The position numbers and the translations under genes were made by a program. The notes beneath the pieces are model-generated. The model worked only from the letters and a program-made list of their open reading frames with translations. It made no database searches and was not told where the DNA came from. DNA of 64,000 bases from Letharia columbiana. Taxonomy: Eukaryota > Ascomycota > Lecanoromycetes > Lecanorales > Parmeliaceae. The stretch spans positions 355,001 to 419,000 of the forward strand of contig NW_023501084.1 of NCBI RefSeq assembly GCF_014066305.1, written 5' to 3'. Positions 1-11,459 of the stretch are shown piece after piece (within the stretch, counting starts at the first letter, position 1; every line of letters begins with the position of its first letter).

Positions 1-720
1 CTTTCACTTCTGTTATCCGGCGCTCGGTTTTCACCCTACATACCCGGCGTTTCCTTCACGGTAGGTATCCGGCGCGTAAGGCGAGAATTTCAAGAATTTA
101 AAGTTATCTAATTGACTTTTCGACTTGGAAATAAAACATCTTAAGTTTTCGATCTTTTTCGATATTTTATTATTTCGTAGTATAACTTCATTATAACTAT
201 TTTACTATTTTGACTGTTGTCGTTAAGGCTTAACGATCACGTGATATACCTTAGCGCGCTCGTGTTAAGTTACTCTCTTCTTTTATAGATATAAAAGTCT
301 ATATAGTTAACACAACTGAGTGCCTTACCTTTGTATTTCGATATATTTACTATTCTATTATTTTCTATTATAATTCTATTATAACTCTATTAGGATTAGA
401 TGATATATTCGATAAAGCTTAATCGAGCTGATATTTATATTTTAACAAACTCGCGATATATCTCGTATTTATACATTTATACTCTTGTATCGAATTCGAA
501 AGTCTTTCTTCTTAGTCTAATCTAAATCTATACAAAAGCTTTTTTTCTTAGTTTAAGTCGTTAAAACTATCTATATTAAATAGCTTATTTAATAAGACGA
601 TAATAAGACGATATAGAATTATATTATTCCAACAAGTTGTCAGTGAGTTATTGATCGGTTATGGAAAAAAAATAGTATAAACGAATGATCTCATTCGATA
701 AGAGACCTTGAAAAGTTCAA
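1..720. other. AT-rich RIP-like DNA without a gene
   Basis: This stretch is strongly AT-rich, full of TA-rich words and stops in every frame, and has no open frame of useful length. The composition matches the RIP-mutated transposons elsewhere in the window. It holds one degraded copy of the CACGTG repeat family near 228-335. I cannot name the parent element of the remainder. Confidence 0.6.
228..335 (+). repeat. CACGTG repeat family, RIP-mutated copy
   Basis: The segment shares its word order with the copies near 1195-1440 and 50290-50460: a CACGTG box, a TTAGCG-containing word, a pyrimidine-rich CTCT word, a TATAG/CATAG word and then an AACTGAGTGCCTTACC-like word. Differences from the 50.3 kb copy are largely C-to-T and G-to-A. 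It is probably the end of a transposon or its promoter; the family is not identified. Confidence 0.4.
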
Positions 721-1162
721 AGGGGCCCCCCTTCTCTCCTATTCTCAACTACCCCCCCTCCACTTAAAGACTCCCTCTCCCCCTCTCTCTCCCACTTTCA
801 ACTCCCCCCTTCTTCCCACTTTTGATTACCCCCCCTCCCCCTCTCTCCCACTTTTGATTACCCCCCCCCCCTCTCTCCCACTTTTAATTACCCCCCCTCC
901 CCCCTCTCTCACTTTTGATTACCCCCCTCCCTCCCCCTCTCTCCCACTTTTGATTACCCCCCCCCCCTCTCTCTCCCACTTTTAATTCCCCCCCCTCCCT
1001 CCCCCTCTCTCCCACTTTTGATTACCCCCCCCTCCCCCTCTCTCTCACTTCTAATTACCCCCCTCTCCCCCTCTCTCCCACTTTTGATTACCCCCCCTCC
1101 CCCTCTCTCCCACTTCTGATTACCCCCCTCTCCCACTTTTGATTACCCCCCTCCCCCCTATG
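721..1162. repeat. Pyrimidine-rich minisatellite
   Basis: An imperfect tandem repeat of about 28-35 bp, made of a C run, a CTCTCTCCC block and the word ACTTTTGATTA, is repeated more than ten times. One strand is almost pure pyrimidine. Open frames across it on the minus strand (Gly/Glu/Arg-rich) follow from the repeat and are not genes. Copy number varies in sequence and length, so the assembly here may be inexact. Confidence 0.85.
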
Positions 1163-1194
1163 GCCCAAATCGATTTTTGAAAACGGCAAAGGCA

Positions 1195-1440
1195 TTCGAT
1201 TGCGACTTCACTGGGGCGCAAAAAAAGATCAAGTCACGTGACCGTCGGCGCTTGGCGCCAAGCGTCAAGCACCTTGGGCTCACTCTTCATCACGTGACTC
1301 TTAACGCCAAGGTTTTTGATCTTGGCTTTCATGTGACGTGTCTTTATGCGCCCGTGTTCAGTCGCTCTCTCCTTCCATAGAACTCCATCATTACCATTAC
1401 AAATTGTCTTTCCTTACACTTCCACACAGGATACTTTAGA
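1195..1440 (+). repeat. CACGTG repeat family, well-preserved copy
   Basis: The segment carries two CACGTGAC boxes and a GTCGCTCTCTCCTTCCATAG word followed by CTCCAT, which closely matches the 50.3-50.46 kb copy. It contains a 67-codon open frame that I regard as chance. It lies directly after the minisatellite. It could be a transposon promoter, a solo LTR or a MITE; neither terminal repeats nor a target duplication could be fixed. Confidence 0.45.
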
Positions 1441-1479
1441 GGCTACTCGAGTTGCGAGTTTTCCTAGCACAGGTAGCCC

Positions 1480-2224
1480 CTAGCAACTCAACCGCGTAGA
1501 ATGCGTGAGAGTGCTGAGATATGTGCATAATAGATCTGAGCGCCCGGAGCGCCCGGAGCCAGCTGTAGCACCTGCAGCTCCTGGGGCTGGGGCTGAAGTT
1601 TCCAAATTGCCGATGTACTTTTCGCGATTACTTTCTGCCCCTATTGCGCATAGCACGCAGTCGTAGGCATTAAGGCAACGCTTCTCAGGTCTTTCATCGC
1701 CGCCAACCTTCTCAAAACCTAGGAATTTCGTGTATGCGGCACGCCACAGTCCCGATACCTCCTCAGTAGCTTCAGCGTTTTGGAGTGCGCGGAGCGGAAC
1801 TCGATTTGGATGAAAGAATGAGTTAGAACACTTGAAAATGTTGGTTGTGATGTGCCATAGAGCAAAGTGCGACTATACAGTGGGTGCGCGATAGCGTAGT
1901 ACGTGATCGAGATCTTAACGGTTTCCGCAGGGTCTGAAGAGTGTGCGTATACCTATGAGCACGCATTTGTATGGGCCTAAGCGTGCCTTAGCTCAGTGAG
2001 CTCGAAAACATCTATCGCATTGGGCGCTCGAGCAGCGCTTATTCTGCTTGTCTGGCACTTGCAAGATGAGCAGCCTTTAAGTTCTTCTTCATTTGCTGTT
2101 GAAGTATAACAAAGTGCTCTGTGATCCATTCTCGATTACTCTTGATAAGGTCCACAGCGTTAGCATGGACTACATGACGCGACGCTGTTGAAATGCCAGC
2201 CCTCTCTCCTTTCTCATCTTGCAC
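1480..2224 (-). CDS. Hypothetical protein, multi-exon, start unclear
   Basis: Two open segments on the minus strand look coding. The 3' one (about 1815 down to the TAG at 1480-1482) reads as a smooth protein with an FLGFEKVGGDERPEKRCLN stretch, a YDCVLCAIG cysteine pair and an Ala/Gly/Ser-rich tail. The 5' one (2039-2224) is a charged, helix-like segment opening at an AG acceptor-like site. No ATG fits the 5' segment, so the gene would need an upstream exon or is a fragment. I do not recognise the family. It lies between repeats and a broken HET gene and could itself be a remnant. Confidence 0.3.
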
Positions 2225-2432
2225 AGCTACTTATTACATATGTAGAATTCCGTGCTCCGTATCCCCAGGTACCCCCAGCGCCAACCGCAACCCTTCCGAA
2301 ACTGAGCCGCTTCCCTTTATGACTCAACAGAAGCTCTTCACATGAGCATGAGACAAGAAACAGCATATTATGTCAAATCTCCCGCAGACGAAATCAGCCT
2401 CAGCCTAGAGTGAAATCATACCAATCCAAGTT

Positions 2433-3389
2433 CTAATCCTCCCACACATCACGGACGATTCTCCCGAGTGCTTTTTGATAGGCAATGCCGTTCTCCCACT
2501 CAATCCACATCACATTATTAAACTCATATAGATCCTTAGCAGCGAGCCGCTCCTCAAACAGCCACTCATCCAAACTTGGCTCCTCCTTTCGCGATTCACC
2601 TGCACAGTCTTCGAACATTGCGATAGATCCCCAGAGGCGTGACTTAATGACAGTATCGACTCCCTCGTGTCGAGCGGAAGCTCGCGTCGCCATTCGCATC
2701 GCAAATGGGAACACAGAGTTACGAGGCTTCCCGGACCCTGCATTTTATGCTGGAACCAGGCTCGGTATGTGCGAGTGAAAAGCATTGGCGATGACTCGTT
2801 CTGCACGTTGGTCTCCAACTGGTATAGAATACCAACACTGCGTTTGAAGAGATAGCGTGTGCGTGTAGTAACATGGAATATCTTGTACGGTGCAAAGTAG
2901 TCTTCGAATTCACGATGCTTGTCTGGATAGTTTGCGTAACGAGACCAGCCGTCCGGCATCGGTCCTTCTGAACTTTCAATGCAGCTCTGATATGCCAGGC
3001 AATCACTAGACATAGATCTTCGTTCCGAACAAGTGTCATCACTACTGTACCATCGGATCGTAGGTATCCTTTTCTGTAAGACCCTTCTCTGTAACGTGCG
3101 ACGACCATCAGTCTGTGAACTCTCTTTGATACAGTGACAGCCGCTTTGTCAGCTCCATGGATCCATTTCACCTGTCAGCCCGCGCGAAACCAACTTAACA
3201 AGCAGCTTTTTGTCAAGCGTGCTCCGAAAGAGAGCCGTCTTTCATGGTTTTGCATGTTGCCAGAGAAGCGCGACGTCAAAGGAGATCTCTGGCAGTCTAC
3301 AGAAGAATCCGCCATCATCAAGTCGGGACAGCTCGGTGGTTACCCCAGTGAACGCTGCTGTAGCACGTTCTGGTTGGATAAGGCCTTCG
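2433..3389 (-). pseudogene. HET-domain protein, C-terminal half, broken
   Basis: Read from 3389 downwards, the minus strand gives pieces typical of the region after the HET domain of fungal heterokaryon-incompatibility proteins: an AFTGVTTELSR word, GGFFCRLPEISFDVALLWQ, a GEMDPWSW-like word, and at the end FNNVMWIEWENGIAYQKALG, a sequence often found at the C-terminus of such proteins. The pieces lie in different frames, with at least one in-frame TGA after LLWQHAKP, so the copy is not translatable as it stands. It stops exactly where the LTR begins at 3390. The N-terminal half of the same kind of protein lies on the same strand at 11460-12080. The family call rests on remembered motifs. Confidence 0.55.
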
Positions 3390-3553
3390 TGTCAGGACCG
3401 GTACAGATGCAATATCAATGTAGGTATATTTAATAAGATAACTAAGGTACCGAACTATGTAGGTGGAAAGGAGGCATGATATGATAGGGGATGCTTCCGC
3501 CAAGGCCCGCTAGCTATAGGGCTGAGGGGTGTGTCAAGGGTACGCTCATAACA
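3390..3553 (-). repeat. 3' LTR of element A (164 bp)
   Basis: On the minus strand the LTR begins TGTTATGAGCGTACCC and ends GGTCCTGACA, the usual TG...CA ends. It is clearly related along most of its length to the LTR of element B at 51842-52007, with the middle-to-end portion differing. It is hardly affected by RIP. Confidence 0.85.
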
Positions 3554-4090
3554 CTACCCCCCCCTTCGTTAAATCATATCCCATGATTGGTGAGTGAAAA
3601 GGTAGAAAAATGGGTATGCATGCACGCTTGACGCCTGAAAAATGGTAAAAGCAGTAAAGAAATAACCGTATCCGGGAACCCCAGCATCGTACCTTTCTCC
3701 GTCAGAGGTATTGGGGACGGTAGCAGCTTTTTATATTTACGCTGTAGCGACGTCGCTAGCCGGGGTGTATGCGCATGTAGGGGGCCTAGCCGGGAGGAAA
3801 TCGGTGTGGTATAGCGAAAACCATGCCCATAGGCGCAGGGGTAAACAATGGTGATTTCCGAATTCGTATTTGAGCGGATGGGATGTCTGTGGAATGATGC
3901 GACGTGATTAATTGAGGGCTCCCGAACCGAACCGAGCCGCAGGCGCTAAAAACTCTAATCCAATATCAAGTGACTTTGGTGCAGTGTTCTCTGTGGTATG
4001 TCATTTAGCTGATATCGATCATGTTTCGTGACAGCGACAACGTGGTCCATGTGTGTACTGGTATGGCTCCGGAAGGTCTTCAGGGTTGTA

Positions 4091-4435
4091 TTAGCGACGG
4101 GGGCCTGCGCGGAAGGCCATGCATGAGGTGATTCCTGATTGACATGGGTCTGAGGGATCGATTCTCGGTTTTGGAAAAAATGAGGCTATCATGAAGACAT
4201 CGGACGGTTTCAATTCGACTGAAAATGGGGTGTCCGAGGTAGTTCCGGCCCGGGGACGCTGCCGCTGTTGAAGGCCCCTCGCCCTAATTCCTTCATAGAT
4301 GAGGCTCTTCGGAATATCGCTTATGGAATTCGTCCACCAGGTCCTGGCAATTTTCGAATTCACCGCCGTCCGCATTATACCAGTTAGGGTTATTATCGAG
4401 GCCTTTCTACTTAACTTTATACTTAAGACAACCAT
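4091..4435 (-). pseudogene. Conserved 3' coding module of element A
   Basis: The minus-strand frame contains FSVELKPSDVFMIASFF. Element B at about 53755-53920 encodes FSVELKPSDIFAIASFF in the same place before its 3' LTR, with weaker similarity on both sides. Conservation at the protein level between two diverged copies suggests that this was translated. It lies after the integrase and before the 3' LTR, where extra short domains or ORFs occur in some Gypsy elements. I know of no named domain matching it. The GC content differs sharply from the RIP-mutated pol next to it. Confidence 0.5.
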
Positions 4436-4439
4436 AGAT

Positions 4440-7400
4440 TAATTTAAAGCTAAATATTTCTTCAACAACCTATTCGATTTGATCGTTAATAATAATATAC
4501 TTCGGCGAAGAGTTTATCTACTCTAATAAGAGGTTATTTATCGCGAGACTTAAGAGATTAAGATAGAAGACGTCGTAAATTCTTATAGTTGGCGGAAGTT
4601 CTAGACGATATAAGATTTCCACAAGGCCTATAATATCGAATAGACTAAGTCTCTTATAATTTAGTTTGCGGGAAGAGCGATCGAAGATGATATTCTTGCT
4701 ATTTAGGAAGATCTTATCGCCTATTTAAAAAGTAACCTTTTATCGATACTTATTAACTTATATAATTATAGCCTTCTAAGCGCGATCTATATTACTTCGA
4801 ATATATTTAAGAACTTATTTTATATAATTTATGATATTCTCCGCTTAAGTAGTATTAAGACGCTTATATATGATCTCGTAGTCGGTAATATTCGGGCTAA
4901 AAGTTATTCGAGGATAAAATCTCTTATTTGCGAGAAAAGATGGGATACTAGTAGCCGATAAGGTAGTATTATTATCGACGAACTTGGTAATAGATAGCTA
5001 TCTTACCTAGTCGTCCTGTATATAATTATAATATATTCGAAGATAACGCTTTATATTCTAATTCGCTCGTTCGATCTATCTATCGATTTTAGAGTAAAAG
5101 ACTATTAATAGCTTAACTGTGATATTTAGTCTCTTATAAAAAGACTTCTATATAATAGCTATAAATTAGAAGTCTCGATTCGATATTATTAAGATTAATA
5201 GGTTATATAGACGAAACACTTTCTTAAGTAATAAGTTGACTATCTTCTTAGCGGTAGTATTTTTATTAATATTAGAATAGGCTACGTAGTAACGTTTCTT
5301 AATAAGTTAATCGATCGCTACTTAAATAGCGTTATAGTCGTCGGATATAAATAAGCCTATAACGAAGTCGATCGATATATCTTACTATCGTTTCTGTGGG
5401 ATTAATAGAAACTATAGTAAGTTATACTTTCAATTACGAGGCGCCTTAATTCTTTAATAGATATAGTAATTCTTAACGTAGGTGGTTACGGTAGCCCTTA
5501 TATCTCGCTAGTAATATTCCCTTTTAAGCAGTTTATAAGTACGTGCTACCCCGAGATAACTATAGAACGATTAATTATATACCTCTTAAATAATATCGAT
5601 ATATATATCATCGAATACTCATAAACGATTCTTATAATAAAGCACCTCGTCTTATACGAAGTATTTACTAAGAGTAATTCCTCGAAACTTATCCTTATTT
5701 TCGACGATAGCCTCACGGATTTTCATATAATATTCGTCTTTCTTATTGGCCCCTACTACTTTATAATAGATAGAGTTATCGATTACATATATATCGATAT
5801 CTTCGTCATTTAATTCTAATCGATTAGAGGTAAGAATTATCTAATACTATTAGCGTAATCGTTCGTTTCCGAAATCGATTAGTTTATACCCAGCTATTCG
5901 TGTGAGTATATCGACCTTAACGTTCTGAGGTCCAGATCGGTAAATAATCTTTATATTAAATTTTAATAATATATCCAAATATCGGGCCTAGCGTCGACTA
6001 AGGTTTCTTCCCTTAACAAAATATATTAGTTCTTTATAATCGGTGAAGATCTTAATAGAGACGTTCGTATATTCTAATTTAGGGCGCTAGTGTTCTAGAT
6101 AGCGAATAATTATTAATAGTTTCTTATCGTAGATCTAATAATTGTATTTGATCGGAGTTAGATTTTTGCTATAGAAGGCTATCGAGTGAAGTACTCCCTT
6201 ATCGTCGTATTAGAAAAGAATATCTTTATTAACGTAGTCGGAAGAGTTAGTCTCTAAAACGACCTTTTTTATTTTATCGAAATAACGTAGGACTGAAGCT
6301 TCAGTAATAGCGACTTTGAGAAAGTGAAAGGCCTCTTAATATGCTGGGAACCAATTAAATATAATCTTCTTTGCCGTGAGTTTTACTATAAGTTTAACTA
6401 TTTTAGAGAAGTCTCTAATAAATCGCCGGTAAAAATTGTAAAATTCGATAAAGGCCTATATCTCTTTAAGATTGATAGGTGTAGTCTACTCGATAACAGC
6501 CTAAATCTTAATAGAGTTTATTCATAACCCGTCTATAGACATCAGTAAGCTTAGAAACTTGATTTCCTAGATGTGGAATTCGCACTTAAGAATATTTATC
6601 TAAAAGCCGGCGTTCCTTAATTTCTAGAGAATTTATCTGACGTGTTAGATATATTCCTTTTTTATCTTACTATAAATAAGTATATTATCGAGATAGACCT
6701 AGTAGAAGTCGTTTAGATATTCGAATAGAATGTTATTTATATATTATTGATATATAGTTAAGCCGTTAATCAGACCGAAGGGGAGGACTCGATACTTATA
6801 TACTTTAAGGGAGGTAACAAAAGTAGTAAAATCCTCGCTATCGGGATACATACGTAGTTTATTAAACGCGGCTATAATATCTAACCGAGTAAGATATTTA
6901 TATCCCTAAATCCTTGTTAAAATCTTATCTATTAGTAGGATTAGGTATTGGTTTCTTTTAGTAATAGCGTTTAGCTTTCGATAGTTTATATAAAAACGTA
7001 ACCCTCTATTCGGCTTTTCCGCGAATAGAACGAGTGAGGCGAAAGATATATAGCTTGGTGTTATGAATCCCTTCTTTAGATGTTCATTTAGATACTTCTT
7101 TATCTATTCTAATTTATATCCTAATATTAAATAGATCCTACTTTTCGGAAGTTTCATTTTATCGAAGCTATCGTTAAATTCGAGCTTGTAATTATAAGAA
7201 TAATATGAGGGAAGTATATCCGCTTTAGTTCTATCGAAAACATCGAGATAGTCATAATACTCCGCAGATAGCTTACGTTTTACCTTCTTAGAACTAATCT
7301 CGTCGACGCTATTAATCTAAATAAGACAGTTAGAACCACAACATCTCTTATATTTCTTTCCTAAGTCGCAGGGACACGGTTTATTAACCGATATACGAGT

Positions 7401-9560
7401 TTCGCGAGATATTCGGGTAGAGGGAAGCGTATGTGATATAGGCGACGTGTTATAGATCTCATTCATTATTAATATAAATAGCTTATTATCTTTTTCACGG
7501 GCCAGCTAATAGTAGACCGCTATATTAATCTCAGCGATATTAATGAACTTAGGCTCCTTATTATTCTCATTCTTATTTAATAAGAAGATATCTAAATTAG
7601 CCTCGTTATCGCAAGTAAGTGAGGGAGAGCTTTATTATTTTAGTATAATAGATAAGAGAGTAAGTAGTGTAAGTAGCCGAAGCTCCGGAGTTGGTAGAAA
7701 GGGGAGTTCGTCTACTATTAATATCTGATTACTATTATAATTATATCGATCGAGTAGAAAGAGTATCTTATCCCGTAACATGTCAAGAACTACCTCGTAT
7801 TTATTCATTCAAGGTTTCTCGACTATTATATCGTGTTTCAATAATGCAATTAGCATTAAGCATATTTCTTCTTGATGGCTTTTTACTATTATCGTTAGGA
7901 GTAAGTAGTATGTAATTAGTCGTTTTACAATCTAGCCGTTATAATCTCTTAGCGGTTTAGATTATAATAGTAAGAGTGATTTCAGATATAAGGCTTTATA
8001 TATCGCTGGGACTAAGGATTCGTTTATGACTATATAAGCCCCGATATATTTACTATCTATAAGAGAGTTCTTAAATAAGTAAATCCTCTCTTATAAAGAA
8101 AGCGTGATTTATATACGGAAAGAACGACGTGTTAGGGCGTCATTAGGAGTATCTACCAGGTACACTTTATGAGTATCTCTTACCGTGACTTTGAAAGAGA
8201 CTATTCGTTTTCCGAATTCGAGAAAGAATCGTCGCTACCCGTAGTGTCGACGTTATCGATTTCGAATTCTTCGTTCATTTTCAACGCGTGAAGTCATACT
8301 TCCTCGAAGGCCTTTTTGCCGGCCTCGGTTTGAATAGATATTATATAGTCCTTTCGATAGTAGCCTTTCTTGCTATAGTTATAGTATATTAATTCCCTTA
8401 ACTTTAAATCGATCGTAATATTTAGAGGCGTAGTGATTATACTTAAACTAAACTCGATAACGAGTATAAGGCGTACATTAACCGCGGGTGCTATCGTCGA
8501 TATTCGTATTATAGTTAACTTGATAGTAGTCTTTATAAACTCGAAATTCTTATAATCAACACGTTGTGAGTTATTCAGCTTTCGAAGATATTCTTTTACA
8601 GCCTTTAAGATAGTAAAACCTTCTACGACCTATCATACCTCCTTTAATTTCTTTCTTAGTTTCTTGAAAAGGTAGTTCTCTAATATAAGAGTTTCGTTAT
8701 AGCTAAGAATAATGTCTAGTCGAATAAAGTCTAAATAGAAGTCGATAAAGGGTCGAGTTCTTTATTATAGAGTATATATATTACGTAATATATTACTACG
8801 TCGATCTAAGTTCTTATAAATATTAGCTAACTCGTTTATAATCTCAGTAAAAGACTAATATAAGTTAGTGAAGTTTCGAAGTCTTTTATATATCGTATAT
8901 TATATAGCCTTATCGCCGAGTCGTGAGACTATATAAACTATCTTGGAGTTTTTAATAAAATAATAATCGCTATTAGCCTTAAATTTCTATTTTATTCTAA
9001 AGGATCAGTCGTTCTAGATAAGGTTAATACTATCGATAAATAGAGGTAGATCTAAGACCTTAACTAATTTATCTTTTAACCGTCTAGGTATACGTTTCTC
9101 CTCAATTGAGAATAGCCGTAAGTCTTTCATAGACTATAAATTAAGATTATTAACTTTTCGCTATAGAAAAGTTATATCTTTCTAAAAGTCTCGGGCTAGT
9201 TAGTTTACCTTCTCGATTATTCTATAGATCTAAAATAAATCGTTTATAGCTAGATCCTTTTTCATTACGACGATATAATATCGAATAGCAATCTTTCGAA
9301 AATCGTCTCGCTTCTAACGAATATTATTTAGTATAATTATGAATTCGTTAGGCTAATACTTAATTTAATATTATAGTTATAGAGTATTAGCGATATCTTA
9401 AAACGTTTCTATCGAGTCGAACTCGTCGGCTATATTATCTAATAGAACTAATATTCTTTAAAACTTAGTTTACTTAAGTAGGATCTTAATTTAATCTATT
9501 CTTTCGATATTAAACTTTGTTATAGAAAAGAGAAAAAGAAGATTTGAAATAAAGTGGAGA
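4440..9560 (-). pseudogene. RIP-degraded gag-pol of element A
   Basis: No long frame is open, but reading through stops on the minus strand gives, in order, a Gag region near 9100-8700 (LPLFIDS...DYYF...SRLGDKA, related to the Gag of element B), a degraded zinc knuckle near 8350-8400 (cysteines now Tyr), a reverse transcriptase with VYLDNILIYSK near 6665-6700, an RNase H start (LETNSSDYV near 6230), an integrase zinc-binding region and an integrase core word DISIDFVIGL near 5340-5400. The stops are at positions explained by Gln or Trp codons turned into TAA or TAG. This is a dead autonomous Ty3/Gypsy polyprotein. Confidence 0.75.
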
Positions 9561-10229
9561 GGAGTTTAAATACTTCGAAAGAATAGGTATTAAGGATATC
9601 AGATATACTAGAGAGTAGTGAAGTTTCTCGAAGGCGCATCGAAATTATTCGGTGTTGAGAATAAAAATTTTCACTGTGAAGCCCGAGGCGAGATTGTTTC
9701 TTTGCGGGGAATTTAACACACTTATTTCCTAACTGTTTAAGGCGTCAAGAAGACTATAAGTGCTTTAAACAGTAGCCTTTCAAGTGCACTTGCTCCGCTC
9801 AGAGGGTCCCTTATCTCATAGAGAAGTTATATGCGGGGAAGTTTCGGAGAATAATATCCTAAATTGGCTGTAACTCGGCCGTTTCTTGTCTGATTGGGGC
9901 CTCATTGAAACCCTAGACGTTATAATATATGAAGTTGCAGTGGTGCTGCTGGTATGCGTTTTAAATGTGAAAATATGAGATAATATTGGCTATTTCTTTC
10001 GATTCGCTAGCCGTACGAATAATCCAATGCCTTATTTATCCCTCAACCACTATTTGCCGAGACCGTTTCGCTATCCCATTTAGGCTCTTTAAAATCGATT
10101 TACCTATCTAGTAGACTTATTTAGAAATACGATAGCTCAACTTAATTTCTTATCAAAGCCCCTACCAGCGCGTTTCTTTAAATTCATCCGCTAATACGAA
10201 TAAAATAAGTAAGTTAACCTTAGTTATAA

Positions 10230-10272
10230 TATTAGAATCGATACAGATGCAATATCAATGTAGGTATATTTA
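10230..10272 (-). repeat. 5' LTR remnant of element A
   Basis: Plus-strand TATTAGAATCGATACAGATG corresponds to TGTCAGGACCGGTACAGATG of the LTR at 3390, every difference being C-to-T or G-to-A. The match continues to about 10272 and then stops, so about 120 bp of the LTR are missing. Confidence 0.75.
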
Positions 10273-10439
10273 AATATATGCTGGGGCGCGGGCTTTTCAG
10301 TAGTGAAAAGCTTGCCGAGTAATCGTATGGGAATACGCTACACTTAATATGAGCCACCTCAACGCTAAAGCCACCTCAATATCAATTTTCTCAATTTCTT
10401 AACTCATTTATCCCTTATCTATCTACCACAATCACAACG

Positions 10440-10985
10440 ATGTCTAACTTATATACCGTTATTTAAGAACGTATTCAATAGGCCTTAGTCTCTATTGCCC
10501 TCGGAATAAAGCTTAAAGTCACTCGATTGATTACTCAATTCAACGTGCTCTACGATCAGCTCCTATATCGCTATAATAAGATCCCCCTTAAAGATAGCCA
10601 CTCTTACGCGCCTACAGATTCTGAAAAATAAATTCTTCATCAATACATACAACGGCTCGATAGATCGGGAATGTCTTATTATCGTTCGATGTTTATAAAA
10701 GTTGCAATTTTTTTTTAGGTCTGCTTATTAAGCGAGAATTAGATATTATTCAACGAGCTGCAATAGCCCGAACAACTCGAAAAGCAAAACCAATACGATG
10801 TTTTAGAAGAGAGGTATTATTATTCTTATCAAGCCCGGTCTTAGATCATTGCACGCAAAAAAACAAAAATTGAAAAAACTTTAAGGGCTTTGGAGTGGGT
10901 AAATACTAAAGAGTCTCGGGTATGAGCCATCTGTTTCGTAGACGTCCTCGTAATTTTATAACTCTACGTACTTAGTTTATTATTA
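10440..10985 (+). pseudogene. Fot1/pogo-like transposase N-terminal relic
   Basis: From the ATG at 10440 the plus strand reads, through a few stops, as a helix-turn-helix N-terminus: a VTRLITQFNV word, then a QILHQYIQRLDRSGMS-like word that resembles the CENP-B-type DNA-binding region of Fot1/pogo transposases. The catalytic DDE part is not seen; the sequence runs into the homopolymer block. Stops are of the RIP type. The family assignment rests on remembered similarity. Confidence 0.45.
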
Positions 10986-10989
10986 TATT

Positions 10990-11185
10990 TTTAATAAAAA
11001 AAAAAAAAAAAAAAAAAGAGTATATAAAAATTTTTTATTTTTTTTTTCCTCCTTTTTTTTTAACCCTCCCACCCACCTCCCTTTTTTAAAAAAAAAAAAA
11101 AAAAAATAAAATTTTAAATTTAAAAAAAAAAAAAACAAAAAAAATAAATTTTAAAATTTAAAATTAAAAATTTTTATATTTTTTA

Positions 11186-11257
<72 letters not shown>

Positions 11258-11457
11258 AGGAAAAAAAAAATAATAAAAAAACCCAAAACCAAAAAAAAAG
11301 CCAAAGGGGGGGGGGGGGGGAGAGATTTTAAAAATCCTTATTTTTAATTAAAATAAAAACCGAAAAAAAAAAACCGTTAATTTTATATTTACTTTAAATG
11401 GTATTAAAAAAAAAAATAAAAAAAAAAAAATTAAAAATAAACTTATTTTATACTGCG
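10990..11457. repeat. Homopolymer-rich block, possible assembly artefact
   Basis: The block is nearly all A, T and G runs, including an uninterrupted A run at 11191-11249 followed by G runs. There is no repeat unit and no coding frame. A similar block occurs at 54421-54632. Runs of this kind with abrupt edges are more typical of a badly resolved gap than of natural DNA. Confidence 0.7.
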
Positions 11458-11459
11458 GG

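Larger units (their letters stand above)
3390..10272 (-). mobile_element. Ty3/Gypsy LTR retrotransposon A, RIP-mutated
   Basis: The element lies on the minus strand. Its 3' LTR is at 3390-3553 (TGTCAGGACC at the left, CATAACA at the right on the plus strand). A G-rich polypurine-like run (complement at 3554-3567) abuts it, and a truncated 5' LTR end is at 10230-10272. Between them, read in reverse, are gag, reverse transcriptase, RNase H and integrase relics in the Ty3/Gypsy order. The 5' LTR remnant differs from the intact LTR only by RIP-type changes over its first 12 bases. It sits between the two halves of a HET gene. The DNA from 3390 to about 4435 is not RIP-like while the rest is. Confidence 0.8.

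Noticed and set aside
954..1136. Minus-strand 60-codon Gly/Glu/Arg-rich frame
   Set aside because: It is the translation of the minisatellite; every frame through such a repeat stays open.
721..1162. CRISPR-like array
   Set aside because: Units are contiguous and variable without spacers, and the genome is fungal.
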